64,000 nucleotides of DNA from Natronococcus occultus SP4 (GTDB lineage: Archaea; Halobacteriota; Halobacteria; Halobacteriales; Natrialbaceae), in contig NC_019974.1 in the NCBI RefSeq assembly GCF_000328685.1, forward strand, positions 1,913,001-1,977,000, given 5' to 3'. The notes under the pieces were generated by a model that saw only the letters and a program-made list of their open reading frames with translations, had not been told where the DNA came from and searched no databases. Position numbers and translations under genes: made by a program. Shown here piece by piece: positions 8,979 through 16,072 of this stretch (positions are counted from its first letter, which is position 1; each line of letters opens with the position of its first letter).

Positions 8979-9112
8979 TCCTGGAAATCTGGCCTCCTCG
9001 CACCGATCGGGGACCTGCTGTCGCCCGCCGTCGGCGCCGTTCTCATGTCCGTGAGTACGGTTATCGTCACGATCAATGCTCAACTCTCCGCCGGGCAGAT
9101 CTTACCGTCTGA
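8979..9112 (+). pseudogene. C-terminal remnant of a second P1B-type metal ATPase, frameshifted
   Basis: Read from 8997 this strand encodes LAPIGDLLSPAVGAVLMS, then VSTVIVTINAQL. This is the final membrane helix typical of CopB/Zn-type P1B ATPases, in which MSxSTxxVxxNAxxLRR is the usual end. After NAQL the frame moves by one base: the expected LRR continues in another frame as LRRADLTV and a TGA ending at 9112. One missing base near 9084 explains this. No catalytic domains remain nearby, so a metal ATPase gene was probably lost by deletion. Confidence 0.6.
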
Positions 9113-9178
9113 ACGGCTTATGAGAAGATCTCACGAGTACGTAACCTAAACGTACTGTAGGGGTGAGAATACAGACAG

Positions 9179-9445
9179 ATGACATCGAAGTACAAGATCG
9201 AACTGCTACCGGATACGGAGACGTGCTACCGATACCTCCAGGTCGGGTTCAGCATCATTATTCTCACGTTCTTGGCCGGGCTTCTGGCGCTCGCGGTTCC
9301 GGACTTGCGTCCGACCTACGAGATACTCGTAATGCCCGCGTTGTTCGTTGGACTCGGTCTGCTTCTGTACGGCGTCGGCACACACCTCCACATTATGCAC
9401 CTGAACGTGCTCGAGATGAGGAACGAAGACGGAAGCCACGAGTGA
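9179..9445 (+). CDS. Small two-helix membrane protein
   Basis: An 88-residue protein with a short polar N-terminus, two membrane helices (about 22-45 and 50-73) and a His/Met-containing end (THLHIMHLNVLEMRNED). No family is recognised. It follows the ATPase remnant on the same strand, which may make it a survivor of a metal-transport operon; the HLHIMH cluster would suit a metal ligand, but that is speculation. Confidence 0.55.
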   Translation: MTSKYKIELLPDTETCYRYLQVGFSIIILTFLAGLLALAVPDLRPTYEILVMPALFVGLGLLLYGVGTHLHIMHLNVLEMRNEDGSHE

Positions 9446-9714
9446 AGAACGTCGGATCGGGGACTATCTGGTGACGACTCGGGTTTCGTCACGCGTCATC
9501 GCTTCCACGTCTCGCGGGTTTCCTCATCTAGACGGACCGTCTCGACCGTTGTGCCACGAACTCGAGTGTCGCCTCTATTATCTCGGCTCGAATCTCAAAA
9601 CGAGGTCAGTACAGCAGGTAGTATTTTGTGACATCTATATGAAACGTAGCACACTCGGGCGTGGTCACAGCCGATAATCGGCCGATAACGGTTAATCGAC
9701 CAAAGCCGATCTTA

Positions 9715-9759
9715 GATCAGTGCCCTATGGTCGCCTAGGGTTCGACCCAGGCACTGATC
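9715..9759. repeat. Inverted repeat with nested hairpin
   Basis: Ten-base perfect arms, GATCAGTGCC (9715-9724) and GGCACTGATC (9750-9759), enclose 25 bases that can themselves fold (CCT-A-GGG TTCGA CCC-AGG). The TTCGA loop recalls a tRNA T-loop, but no tRNA can be assembled. There is no T-run for a terminator. It may be the end of a mobile element or a recombination site. Confidence 0.45.
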
Positions 9760-9870
9760 AACTAAATCCAACCCTACCGGGGAGTAGTTGTTGTATGGAT
9801 ATTTAGAAGCGTACGCCACTGAGGCGAGGTTTCTGGATGTTTTCAACCAATGCCGCAAGATCAAACATTA

Positions 9871-9893
9871 GAAACGGGGCCTCGGCACTCATA
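9871..9893 (+). repeat. Island direct repeat, middle copy
   Basis: GAAACGGGGCCTCGGCACTCATA, 21 of 23 positions identical to 17060-17082 and in the same orientation. It shares the 13-base core with 1640-1652. It would be the left attachment site of the 7.2-kb right-hand segment if that segment moved as a unit. Confidence 0.5.
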
Positions 9894-9928
9894 CCGTAGA
9901 ATCAGGCGTCAGAAGTCGTGAGTGTACC

Positions 9929-10028
9929 GAATAGTTGTAGGTGTGCTTGATCGTCACGTATGTGGCGGATGGTCATAGGTGTGACTGATTAAGTTGCCTC
10001 CGTGACAAATGGTTGTAAAGTGTGTTCG
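9929..10028 (+). repeat. Three degenerate repeats upstream of the HsdR_N-type gene
   Basis: GAATAGTTGTAGGTGTGCTT (near 9929), GGATGGTCATAGGTGTGACT (near 9968) and AAATGGTTGTAAAGTGTGTT (near 10008) are alike and spaced 39-40 bases apart. All lie within 170 bases upstream of the gene at 10101. They could be operator repeats or iteron-like binding sites; no Rep gene is present. Confidence 0.35.
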
Positions 10029-10100
10029 CTGGTGGATGACTTGACTTTCTCATTGAGTCATATCATTATTTAGGACGCTCCTGCTTATCCATCTGTAAGA

Positions 10101-11198
10101 ATGGACGAGGCTGATCTCAGGGAATACATCGAGCGGTCCCAGTCACTTCTCGAGGACTCGCCGCAGATGGGAGAGGAGAACACGAAGGTGAAAATCATTC
10201 AGCCTCTGATTGAGCTTCTTGGGTGGGAAGTGTACTCGTCTGAAGTTGATCTGGAGTATCCGATGCAGATCGGTCAGGGAAGTGCTCGGGCGGATTACGC
10301 GCTTCAAGTAGAAGGTGCCCCGGTCGTGTTCATAGAGGCGAAAGGCAGTGATTCCTCCCTGAGTGATACTGATCGAAGCCAGCTTTCGAGCTACATGCGG
10401 CAGAAGGGTGTTGACTGGGGGCTGCTCACTAACGGGAAACGGTTTGAGGTTTTGAAACGCCGGTCTGATAGCGATCGGCCAGAGGAGGTCTCGCTGGGCA
10501 AGTTTGATCTCGGTGAGTTGGATGAGAACTGGTCGGTGGTACGTCTCTTGTCGAAGGATCTCGTTCAGTCGGGGGAGGCAGATACGATCGCTCAGCGGAT
10601 CGAGGCTAGGAAACAGGCGGTACGTGTTCTTCAGGGTGATAAGGAGGCGGTCTCTGAGCAGGTAGCTGAGGTTATCGTTGGTGAGGTCGGGGAAACATTG
10701 GCACAGGAGATCGATGCGGAGTCCAAGGAGTTCGTGGATAATCTGATTGACTCATTGGGAACGGATCGTGAAGCCGATGTCCATCTGACAGGGACGGCTA
10801 CAGAAGAGCCTGTTCCGGAGCCAGAGAATCCCGCGAATGAGTCTGAAGAAGAAGAATACGTTATCACGCTCTATGAAGATAGGAATCTTGTACAGACCTT
10901 CACAGGGGAAAGTCAGGCGGATGTTATGGGGGATGTAGTTGATCTTCTCATTCAGGAGTTTGGTTTGCTTGATGAGTTCGAGTCGTTCCCGTATGTTCCT
11001 GGAGAGAAGAACGCGATTTTGAATTCGGAGCCGCGGCATCCGTCGGGTGAAGAGATGCGGCTGTATCGGGAACTCTCTGACGGGTACTATCTGTATGTGG
11101 CGCTCAATCAGGTTTCGAAGAAGCGGTATGTAGAGCGCTTCTCAGGTTGGTGCGGTCTGGATGTAGAGTTTGAGGGTGAATGGGTAGAGCCGAATTAG
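10101..11198 (+). CDS. Solitary HsdR N-terminal-type (PD-(D/E)xK) nuclease-like protein
   Basis: A 365-residue protein. Residues 20-130 match the HsdR_N fold of type I restriction subunits: ENTKVKIIQPLIELLGW, then ARADYAL with an Asp, VVFIEAKG (the ExK of the nuclease site), a QLSSYM helix and WGLLTNGKRFEVLK. There is no helicase domain and no HsdM/HsdS nearby. An acidic linker (about 225-250) leads to a second domain of about 110 residues with YVITLYEDRN and ending LDVEFEGEWVEPN, of unknown role. Such solitary proteins are common in archaea and plasmids; DNA cleavage or defence is plausible but unproven. The start follows three degenerate repeats. Confidence 0.75.
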   Translation: MDEADLREYIERSQSLLEDSPQMGEENTKVKIIQPLIELLGWEVYSSEVDLEYPMQIGQGSARADYALQVEGAPVVFIEAKGSDSSLSDTDRSQLSSYMRQKGVDWGLLTNGKRFEVLKRRSDSDRPEEVSLGKFDLGELDENWSVVRLLSKDLVQSGEADTIAQRIEARKQAVRVLQGDKEAVSEQVAEVIVGEVGETLAQEIDAESKEFVDNLIDSLGTDREADVHLTGTATEEPVPEPENPANESEEEEYVITLYEDRNLVQTFTGESQADVMGDVVDLLIQEFGLLDEFESFPYVPGEKNAILNSEPRHPSGEEMRLYRELSDGYYLYVALNQVSKKRYVERFSGWCGLDVEFEGEWVEPN

Positions 11199-11251
11199 GC
11201 CACCAAATGGGTGAATATTGGTGAAAGCGCTCGAAGCGATGACCACAGCAC

Positions 11252-11262
11252 AAAAATATATA
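11252..11262 (+). promoter_or_regulatory. TATA box of the 11288 gene
   Basis: AAAATATATAC lies about 30 bases upstream of the ATG at 11288, a strong archaeal TATA box for a nearly leaderless mRNA. It shows that the 11288 gene has its own promoter. Confidence 0.55.
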
Positions 11263-11287
11263 CGTTTCTGAATTTGAGTTTCTAAAA

Positions 11288-11935
11288 ATGGATGTGCCCG
11301 AGCTGACTAACAACGCCTACCAATTCATCGATGGTCTGATCGAGATTTACAGAGAAGTGCCAAATGGGAAACACGGCCTTGTCGGTGAATTAGCTAATTT
11401 GGAAGGCGCTAAATACGGGGATGCTGGAATCGCGGAAATGCCAGTCAGCCATCCAAACTATGGTGAGCTTGTGACTGATACTTCTGAAGAATATTATCTA
11501 AAAGTCCGGTCCGCCGACTCTTGGCCGGACATCACGCAGAAAATGCCGAAAGGCTACAAAAGAGAGGAAAAACATGGCTGTCATTATTTGAACGAGTGCT
11601 TTGGTGAGGCACGGGTCTGGTTAGAAGCCAAGGAGCGCGGCAGAGAGCACATGGAGCTGTTCGCACCTGTCGTCGGGTATGATGGCGAGGACTTTCTGTG
11701 GACTGTGATGCTGAAATGCCAAAATATGCCATCTCGTAGACCAGGTGCACCGGATCCAGAAGAAACACACGACCCCAAATCACTAGGCTGGAAGCCACAT
11801 GATACCGAGTCCGGATTATTAGATGGTCGAAAAGTAGCGTATGACTATGGGATGTGGCGAAGAGAACACGATGAGTGGATAGTGGCGGAAGAAGACGTTT
11901 TCAAACAGAACCCTGTGTACAGATCAGGATTTTAG
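11288..11935 (+). CDS. Hypothetical protein, 215 residues
   Basis: An acidic soluble protein that I do not recognise. It has an N-terminal helical segment (VPELTNNAYQFIDGLIEIYR), a central stretch with HGCHYLNECFGEARVWLEAK, and a C-terminal YDYGMWRREHDEWIVAEEDV. It has no membrane segment or signal. It has its own strong TATA box and converges on the DUF4238 gene 50 bases beyond its stop. Low GC and lack of known relatives fit an island gene. A partner role with the upstream HsdR_N-type protein is possible only by proximity. Confidence 0.6.
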   Translation: MDVPELTNNAYQFIDGLIEIYREVPNGKHGLVGELANLEGAKYGDAGIAEMPVSHPNYGELVTDTSEEYYLKVRSADSWPDITQKMPKGYKREEKHGCHYLNECFGEARVWLEAKERGREHMELFAPVVGYDGEDFLWTVMLKCQNMPSRRPGAPDPEETHDPKSLGWKPHDTESGLLDGRKVAYDYGMWRREHDEWIVAEEDVFKQNPVYRSGF

Positions 11936-11985
11936 AGCTGATTGGGTTGACCGAACAGGCTCTCGAAAAGAACAGGATTGCACTT

Positions 11986-13125
11986 TCATTCCAGGTCTAA
12001 AAAACTTTCAAACGTTCTGATAGCGTAAATTAATCCAAGATCAGGAGCGCCAGCTTCATTGAACATTTTGTTTACCAGATTTTTCTCCTTCTGTGATTGT
12101 GATGCAGGCCGTCTCTTGGTATAGGGTAGATGCGTCATAGTGGTGCAGTTAGGAAGATTTGGGGAGAGACTTGGAATTTGATAGGCAGGAGTTATAGGTA
12201 GCTCTTTAGCTATACCAGACTCTGTTTCTAAAGATATTGTTCTTTCTTCTCGCTGTCGAACTTCATCCGATCTCTCATACAAACTTCGAATGTAGGACTC
12301 ATCACTGGAATCAAACATGATGATATCTTCCGCGTTATGGAACTGCAGCAAATTCAGTTGATCAACAACGCTAGGAGACTTGATTAGGATTTGTTTCTTT
12401 GAATTGGTGTCAAATCTGTATACTGCTGGATCGTAGAGAAGGAGGGTTCGATATTTATCGATAGGGCAGAATATCTGAAGTCCGCGGTTGGAGAGTCCTG
12501 CTACAGTTATCTCATGATTGTGTTTGTACTGTGGAATATCATGTACTGTGGGGGCATCAGATATTATGAAGTCTTGATCAGTCACATTGTATAGCATTAC
12601 AGGCTTGAGGTCACTGATACTGATGTATCCGAATACCCCTAACGAGATGATGTATTGATGGGTTCCAAGCAGAGAAGCATCAACGAGTGTATCTTCTTTT
12701 TCCTCTTCCGTTAAATCTGAAGTCCATTCAATGGAATCATTATATTGATTCGAGTCTAAATCAGCTTTAACTGCCTCACGGAGGAATGGATCTCCACTTC
12801 TGATGGTTTCCTTTGTAGCCTTGGTTCTGGATCGCTGTGTAGTGACAAATGAATAAAGCAGTTTTAGGGTTTGACCTGTGAGATCTGTCAGATTATCACC
12901 TTCGCGTATACGGTTGATTGGACGGGCCTGGTATCCTTCCAGGCCAGCAAGTTCCGTTTCGACTATAGGCGGATTACCATAGAAGTAGTCTCGAGAACAG
13001 ACTGCGCTAGTCCCTTCTGAGAATATTCCTTCAGAGTCAAGATGAAATACCTCAAGTTGTTCGTTGGTCGCCCAAGCACGAAGATAGTGTTGAGGTACGT
13101 AGTGCTGGTTCTTCCGCGCTGGCAT
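11986..13125 (-). CDS. DUF4238 family protein
   Basis: A 379-residue protein starting MPARKNQHYVPQHYLRAW, the hallmark N-terminal motif of DUF4238 (KxQHYVPxxYLxxF/W), followed by the family's early DYFYGNPPIVETELAGLE region and a long helical middle. DUF4238 proteins occur sporadically in bacteria and archaea, often in mobile or defence regions; the activity is not known. The N-terminal HY and downstream acidic residues are probably functional. It is one of the most AT-rich genes in the window, a sign of recent transfer. It is alone on the minus strand between two plus-strand groups. Confidence 0.8.
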   Translation of the reverse strand: MPARKNQHYVPQHYLRAWATNEQLEVFHLDSEGIFSEGTSAVCSRDYFYGNPPIVETELAGLEGYQARPINRIREGDNLTDLTGQTLKLLYSFVTTQRSRTKATKETIRSGDPFLREAVKADLDSNQYNDSIEWTSDLTEEEKEDTLVDASLLGTHQYIISLGVFGYISISDLKPVMLYNVTDQDFIISDAPTVHDIPQYKHNHEITVAGLSNRGLQIFCPIDKYRTLLLYDPAVYRFDTNSKKQILIKSPSVVDQLNLLQFHNAEDIIMFDSSDESYIRSLYERSDEVRQREERTISLETESGIAKELPITPAYQIPSLSPNLPNCTTMTHLPYTKRRPASQSQKEKNLVNKMFNEAGAPDLGLIYAIRTFESFLDLE

Positions 13126-13389
13126 TTTGGTACGCTATATGAATAGTTCCACATCTAAAGGAATTTTCAACTGTGCTTGGTGTCAGATTTGGAGTGACAT
13201 CTGTTTCTGGACTTGAACAGATGTGCCAGATTCTAGCGGTATGTCTCCAGAGTTTTGACTATATCAGGGTATCGGGAAACCGCTACGGGCGTTTTCCCTC
13301 TACGGTAAGGAAGATCGCGGAGTGTTCGTTTGTCGTGTACGCCCGAACTTTCGGATGCTTAGTTATTTAAATGAATCTTACGAAATTAT

Positions 13390-13635
13390 ATGTATCGGTT
13401 GATAAAAGTGGTAAGACGACGACACGGTGGGAAAATCAAGAATTGGTCTAAAACAGGTAAACAGTCCTGGCAAAACGATAGAACTGGAACGCGAGTTGAT
13501 TACGGGAGAACGCATGGTGGACACTACCGGATTGACGTGGAGAGGGACACGCTTCAAACAATCGGTACAGCAGACACAAAAGAAGAAGCACGCCGAAAAG
13601 CAGTAGATTGGATGCGCCGTAATCCACGAGGGTGA
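13390..13635 (+). CDS. DUF2188-like small basic protein, first of tandem pair
   Basis: An 81-residue basic protein. The C-terminal part (HYRIDVERDTLQTIGTADTK, then EEARRKAVDWMRRNPRG) has the short sheet-plus-helix pattern of DUF2188-type proteins. It shares its ending with the next gene (ARxxAVxWMRRNPR). Its basic charge is unusual for a haloarchaeon and would suit nucleic-acid binding. ATG at 13390 follows an AT-rich stretch (13360-13389) that can serve as promoter. Confidence 0.55.
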   Translation: MYRLIKVVRRRHGGKIKNWSKTGKQSWQNDRTGTRVDYGRTHGGHYRIDVERDTLQTIGTADTKEEARRKAVDWMRRNPRG

Positions 13636-13664
13636 ATGTTTTGGCAAGTCCAAAGAACTGATAT

Positions 13665-13862
13665 ATGGTGGGAGACACCCGGAAGCTATGGCGAAACCGC
13701 AAGGTAAGCGCGAACGTAAATATTCGTCCTGCACCTAAAAACGGGTGGGACGTTTGGACTGTCGTTAGAGGCGAGGAACGAGTCATCGGAGAAAACATGA
13801 CTTTGCGCGAAGCTAGGAAGAGAGCAGTGGAGTGGATGAGACGCAATCCACGTCCGAGGTAG
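13665..13862 (+). CDS. DUF2188-like small basic protein, second of tandem pair
   Basis: A 65-residue paralogue of the preceding protein: GWDVWTVVRGEERVIGENMT, then LREARKRAVEWMRRNPRPR. It starts 30 bases after the first gene's stop, so both are probably on one transcript. Divergence over the N-terminal halves shows that the duplication is not recent. Confidence 0.55.
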   Translation: MVGDTRKLWRNRKVSANVNIRPAPKNGWDVWTVVRGEERVIGENMTLREARKRAVEWMRRNPRPR

Positions 13863-14016
13863 ATCGGTCGAAAGAGTGGATCTCTGACCTTGAGAAGGAT
13901 ATCCCTGGAAAAGCGAATCGTGTTCCTGTAGGTCAGTCAGGTCGGCAGCCTACCCCTGTGTGACGAGCGACTATTCAGATGATGCTGGTTGTAAAGTTCG
14001 TTCAGGATTGACAACT

Positions 14017-14096
14017 GCGGCCGTGGGCGACGCTGGCACACAGCCACCGGGCCTCATATGCGCGGACACCCGATGGTTCGATTCCAACCGGCTGCA
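14017..14096 (+). tRNA. tRNA-Met(CAU)-like sequence, possibly decayed
   Basis: Folded by eye. Acceptor arms GCGGCCG (14017-14023) and CGGCTGC (14089-14095) pair 7 of 7 with one G-U. T8 and G9 are present; a short D stem GGC/GCC (14026-14028 with 14043-14045) carries GG in its loop. The anticodon loop CTCATAT (14053-14059) presents CAT, with a 5-6 bp stem containing one G-G mismatch. The T loop is TTCGATT (14077-14083) with a T stem of 4 of 5 pairs. The discriminator is A and CCA is not encoded. Two mismatches and two bases between D and anticodon stems suggest a mobile-element tRNA or a pseudo-tRNA rather than the housekeeping gene. Confidence 0.5.
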
Positions 14097-14223
14097 CTAC
14101 AGCCTATAACCGCTGGCGACTATATCGCCAAAACCTCTTTTCATATTTTCCCATCCTAGTACGACACTCTAAATGTGATTCCTCCGTCCCAACATTTATG
14201 CTATAGTTGCTCCTCTTCCCAGT

Positions 14224-15261
14224 ATGTCAGATGTCACCACTATCGAGGATGATTACGAGTATCCTGGGTGGTTAGTGTTCAACGGTTTGTTCAAGACATC
14301 CGTACATAGCGAAGGGAGTGTATCTCCACAGGAGATTGTGGACCGTTTCGATAAATACAGTTCTGGATCGCCAAATGAACCGGATTCCGGCTTTGAGGTG
14401 AAGGAACTTCCTGACAAGCTCCAGCAGATGGGTGAGTTATCAGAAGCAACCGAGGAGTTTGCTCAGGGGCTTCATGCACTACGGTATGTGGACGAGGATT
14501 GGGTGGAGCAGTGGGGGTATGATGAGGATGGTAAAGAGGAGATGTATTTTCTACCCAACCACGACGAGATACGTATTTATTGGGACTATGTAAACGATGT
14601 TGTAGCTTTTAAAGGACAGAAGCAGCTTCTCAAACGAAAGCAAGATGATCTATTAGCAGCATTATCTGGAGATGTAAAACTGGAGGAAGTTAACTTTGAC
14701 TTTGATTTCTTCCTCTGGATTTTGTATAAACAATACCAGGGGGAGCCTCTCTCGACAGATTTACGCGTCCGTAATATCACTCGTGGATCAACTGCTGCAG
14801 AGACGAAAGACAATATGGGTGCAGGAGACGTCAGGGAATCAAATAATGTTCTGCGGTCGGTCCTCATGATTGCGCCTATCCTCTCTGGCAAGAAAATCGA
14901 CAAAATACAGGGCAACTTTATCATGGGCAATCACCAAGTGAAAGCTCAAATCGAGTTCGGTGGAAAAGTCCATGTGAAGGTTAGCGACAGTCCACTGAGT
15001 ACTTTGAGCGATCTACGTCGAATGGGTGTCTCACTGCGACTCCTTTCCGAACTGGTAACTCTCTTTGAGGACTGGAAACAACTCGATCCAGAAGAACGGT
15101 ATCCGCCAGCGTCCTTCTTCGATGATATGACCGACAACGCTGAAGAAGAAGGGTGGATTGCCCGGTTCGATCCGGAAGAGGTAAAGGAACGGTACAAGCG
15201 CAAACGCCAAGGAATCGGAGATGATACCTATGAAACAGCAGCCGTAGAAGACGCTTCATAA
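14224..15261 (+). CDS. Hypothetical protein, first gene of a three-gene island cassette
   Basis: A 345-residue acidic soluble protein, family not recognised. The N-terminal part includes DYEYPGWLVFNGLFKTSV and a run of helices; the middle has FDFDFFLWILYKQYQGEP, SSxxA-like polar stretches and AGDVRESNNVLRSVLMIAPI; the C-terminal 70 residues are charged helices ending DTYETAAVEDAS. The repeated hydrophobic/acidic helices would suit a protein-binding scaffold. It is the promoter-proximal gene: an AT-rich tract (near 14193-14200) lies about 30 bases upstream, and the next gene begins 33 bases after its stop. Confidence 0.65.
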   Translation: MSDVTTIEDDYEYPGWLVFNGLFKTSVHSEGSVSPQEIVDRFDKYSSGSPNEPDSGFEVKELPDKLQQMGELSEATEEFAQGLHALRYVDEDWVEQWGYDEDGKEEMYFLPNHDEIRIYWDYVNDVVAFKGQKQLLKRKQDDLLAALSGDVKLEEVNFDFDFFLWILYKQYQGEPLSTDLRVRNITRGSTAAETKDNMGAGDVRESNNVLRSVLMIAPILSGKKIDKIQGNFIMGNHQVKAQIEFGGKVHVKVSDSPLSTLSDLRRMGVSLRLLSELVTLFEDWKQLDPEERYPPASFFDDMTDNAEEEGWIARFDPEEVKERYKRKRQGIGDDTYETAAVEDAS

Positions 15262-15294
15262 CAACGGGAGATAAAAGACGAACATCAAGACACT

Positions 15295-16062
15295 ATGTCC
15301 ACAAGCAGGCTGGGTCAAGCCGAGGATCTTGAAAAATACTGGTCCAAACACCTTGGTGACCAGCCTGAGACCAACGTGGAAATCCAGTCAATTGAACGCA
15401 AACATATTACCGCGTTCCCAGAAATAGAAGACTATCCGTTCAACGGGCAGCTACGGCTCACAGGCACCTTTTCGTTCGAGATTCCCGGCCGAAAAGGAGA
15501 CTCGTTTACACAGACCGGCGAATATCAGTACCGGGCTGGCTCTGGCTTGTTCCTGCTCGAAACACCGACCGATCTTGTTGACTCAGATGAAGTCTTTTCC
15601 GAGATCAATACGCAGCTTTCATCAACCGCTCGAATAGAGGAGGCACTTTCATTGCCGCGAGATTCATTCTGGCGGTTTATTGAGGCGGCAGACTCTGTTG
15701 AGACGCTACGACTCCGTGGACCAGAAGGCACATATGATGCTGTCCAACTCCTGCACCTCCTCCAATATGATGACCCCATTGAGACGCTACGGACAAATCC
15801 CGAATTTAGCGATCTCCGGAACATCGAAAACATCGAGAGCGCACTAGCTGCAGTAGATTCTTCATCCGAAATCGAAGGGATTCAAGATCTTGATATCGAT
15901 ATTTACAGTACGTTGATTGACGAGGTGGAAGCGACGTACTGGTTTAGAAGATGGACCGCGAATTTCTGGTACCGGCGCGGAGAACTAAAACTGGATGCCG
16001 AGACTGAAGACTCTCGAGAGTACCTTATCCAACTTTTTGAACGAGATGTTTTGAACTCCTGA
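15295..16062 (+). CDS. Hypothetical protein, second gene of the cassette
   Basis: A 255-residue acidic protein with no membrane segment. The N-terminal half has alternating strands (NGQLRLTGTFSFEIPGRKGD, TGEYQYRAGSGLFLLETPTD), consistent with a beta-rich domain; the C-terminal half is helical, with WFRRWTANFWYRRGELKL near the end. I do not recognise it. It lies between the first and third genes with gaps of 33 and 10 bases, so co-transcription is very likely. Confidence 0.65.
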   Translation: MSTSRLGQAEDLEKYWSKHLGDQPETNVEIQSIERKHITAFPEIEDYPFNGQLRLTGTFSFEIPGRKGDSFTQTGEYQYRAGSGLFLLETPTDLVDSDEVFSEINTQLSSTARIEEALSLPRDSFWRFIEAADSVETLRLRGPEGTYDAVQLLHLLQYDDPIETLRTNPEFSDLRNIENIESALAAVDSSSEIEGIQDLDIDIYSTLIDEVEATYWFRRWTANFWYRRGELKLDAETEDSREYLIQLFERDVLNS

Positions 16063-16072
16063 CTGCGAAGAT

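Larger units (their letters stand above)
9446..10100. other. Gene-free junction between the two halves of the island
   Basis: About 650 bases with no credible gene but dense structure: a long hairpin (9715-9759), the middle copy of the island repeat (9871-9893), and three degenerate 20-base repeats about 40 bases apart (9929-10028). This looks like a recombination junction followed by the control region of the next gene. Confidence 0.5.

Noticed and set aside
9739-9750. GGGTTCGACCCA, which resembles a tRNA T-arm
   Set aside because: No acceptor, D or anticodon arm can be fitted around it; it belongs to the hairpin at 9715-9759.
9929-10028. The three phased repeats as a CRISPR array
   Set aside because: Repeats are too degenerate and short, spacers are not unique 30-40-base sequences between identical repeats, and no cas gene is near.
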